In this document: positions 63,836 through 64,000 of the stretch, in pieces
Layout: each line of letters begins with the position of its first letter
Numbering within the stretch: the first letter of the stretch is position 1
Assembly (NCBI GenBank): GCA_943736015.1
Contig: OX031063.1
Location: 32,484,172-32,548,171 of the forward strand
Origin: Tridacna crocea
Taxonomy: Eukaryota > Mollusca > Bivalvia > Cardiida > Cardiidae
DNA: 64,000 nt
Reading direction: 5' to 3'
Translations under genes and position numbers: made by a program
The notes under the pieces: generated by a model
Seen by the model: the letters and a program-made list of their open reading frames with translations, nothing else
What the model was told of the DNA's origin: nothing
Databases searched by the model: none

Positions 63836-63879
63836 TGGATATATTTCATACTTTCCGGTAGGATATCGAGAAATAGCAG

Positions 63880-64000
63880 TGAAAATATTTTTCGATCTTA
63901 CACTGGTACCACCAGTGAAAATATTGATTTTCACAGTTCTTGTTGCCTAGGTAAATTGCGCGTGCCTAACACCCAGATGGGAAATATGACGTCATATACC
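63880..64000 (+). repeat. Interspersed repeat G, copy 2, cut by the window edge
   Basis: AGTGAAAATATTTTTCGATC, TTGTTGCCTAGGTAAATTGC / GCGTGCCTAACACCCAG and GAAATATGACGTCATATACC. It also contains a small inverted motif CACTGGTACCACCAGTG. Confidence 0.6.

Larger units (their letters stand above)
50001..64000 (-). other. CARP intron 1 or 5' flank
   Basis: This region lies upstream of exon 2. I looked for a minus-strand ATG exon with a hydrophobic signal peptide and a phase 1 donor and did not find one, so exon 1 and the promoter are either unrecognised here or beyond 64000. It holds A MITEs (50423, 54379, 55281, 62588), a hAT-like element (51563-52357), C hairpins (51180, 56750), D hairpin 56951-57030, the ORF-splitting TIR element 58986-59952, family B copies (56565, 63690) and a repeat at both 60810-60980 and 63880-64000. 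Stretches 52600-54360, 57730-58740 and 61000-62580 show nothing I can name. Confidence 0.45.

Overview
The window looks like part of a metazoan nuclear genome, most likely a bivalve mollusc (heterodont/veneroid type). It is AT-rich, has no operons or bacterial gene density, and shows GT-AG exons separated by introns of 0.8-16 kb. It is also packed with short palindromic DNA-transposon derivatives, a tRNA-derived SINE and a tandem-core element typical of bivalves. The lineage call is an inference from repeat style and from one recognisable gene; no database was searched.

The only host gene I can support is on the minus strand: a carbonic anhydrase-related protein of the CA10/CA11 (CARP X/XI) class. 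Five consecutive coding exons are visible at 49950-50000, 38315-38451, 29084-29278, 13166-13261 and 12292-12358, with compatible phases and GT/AG borders. Together they encode about 181 residues, from just after the signal peptide to past the middle of the CA fold. The signal-peptide exon lies upstream (above 50001, possibly outside the window). The C-terminal exons lie below 12291 and were not recognised. Two of the three catalytic zinc-binding histidines are replaced, so the product should be an acatalytic secreted protein.

The rest is intron or flank filled with repeats. (A) About 28 full or partial copies of a ~220 bp piggyBac-like MITE (TTAA target, CCCWTTACC ends, palindromic core). (B) A ~280 bp interspersed family with a GGTCAGCCTGCGCAG-type palindrome. 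(C) Short hairpins carrying GATCAAGATCAGACTGCAC. (D) Near-perfect ~80 bp hairpins built on GTCGGTTTACTT. (E) ~270 bp elements with ATTTGCGTAAAGTG arms. (F) ~300-480 bp elements with ATTATACTGCAAAG ends and a GTACGGTCAGGTGGCAGG hairpin.

Larger elements stand out. A foldback element at 4518-6136 has ~443 bp arms that differ at only a few positions and holds a nested MITE. A Pearl-like element at 6255-7557 has six ~156 bp core repeats. A chimeric pair of opposed LINE fragments lies at 43646-45365. A hAT-like element at 51563-52357 has a perfect 6 bp target duplication. A 967 bp TIR element at 58986-59952 splits an otherwise continuous open reading frame with a 7 bp duplication.

The window is therefore best read as one long-intron gene embedded in a dense, nested history of DNA transposons. 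No bacterial system, CRISPR array, rRNA or functional tRNA was found.
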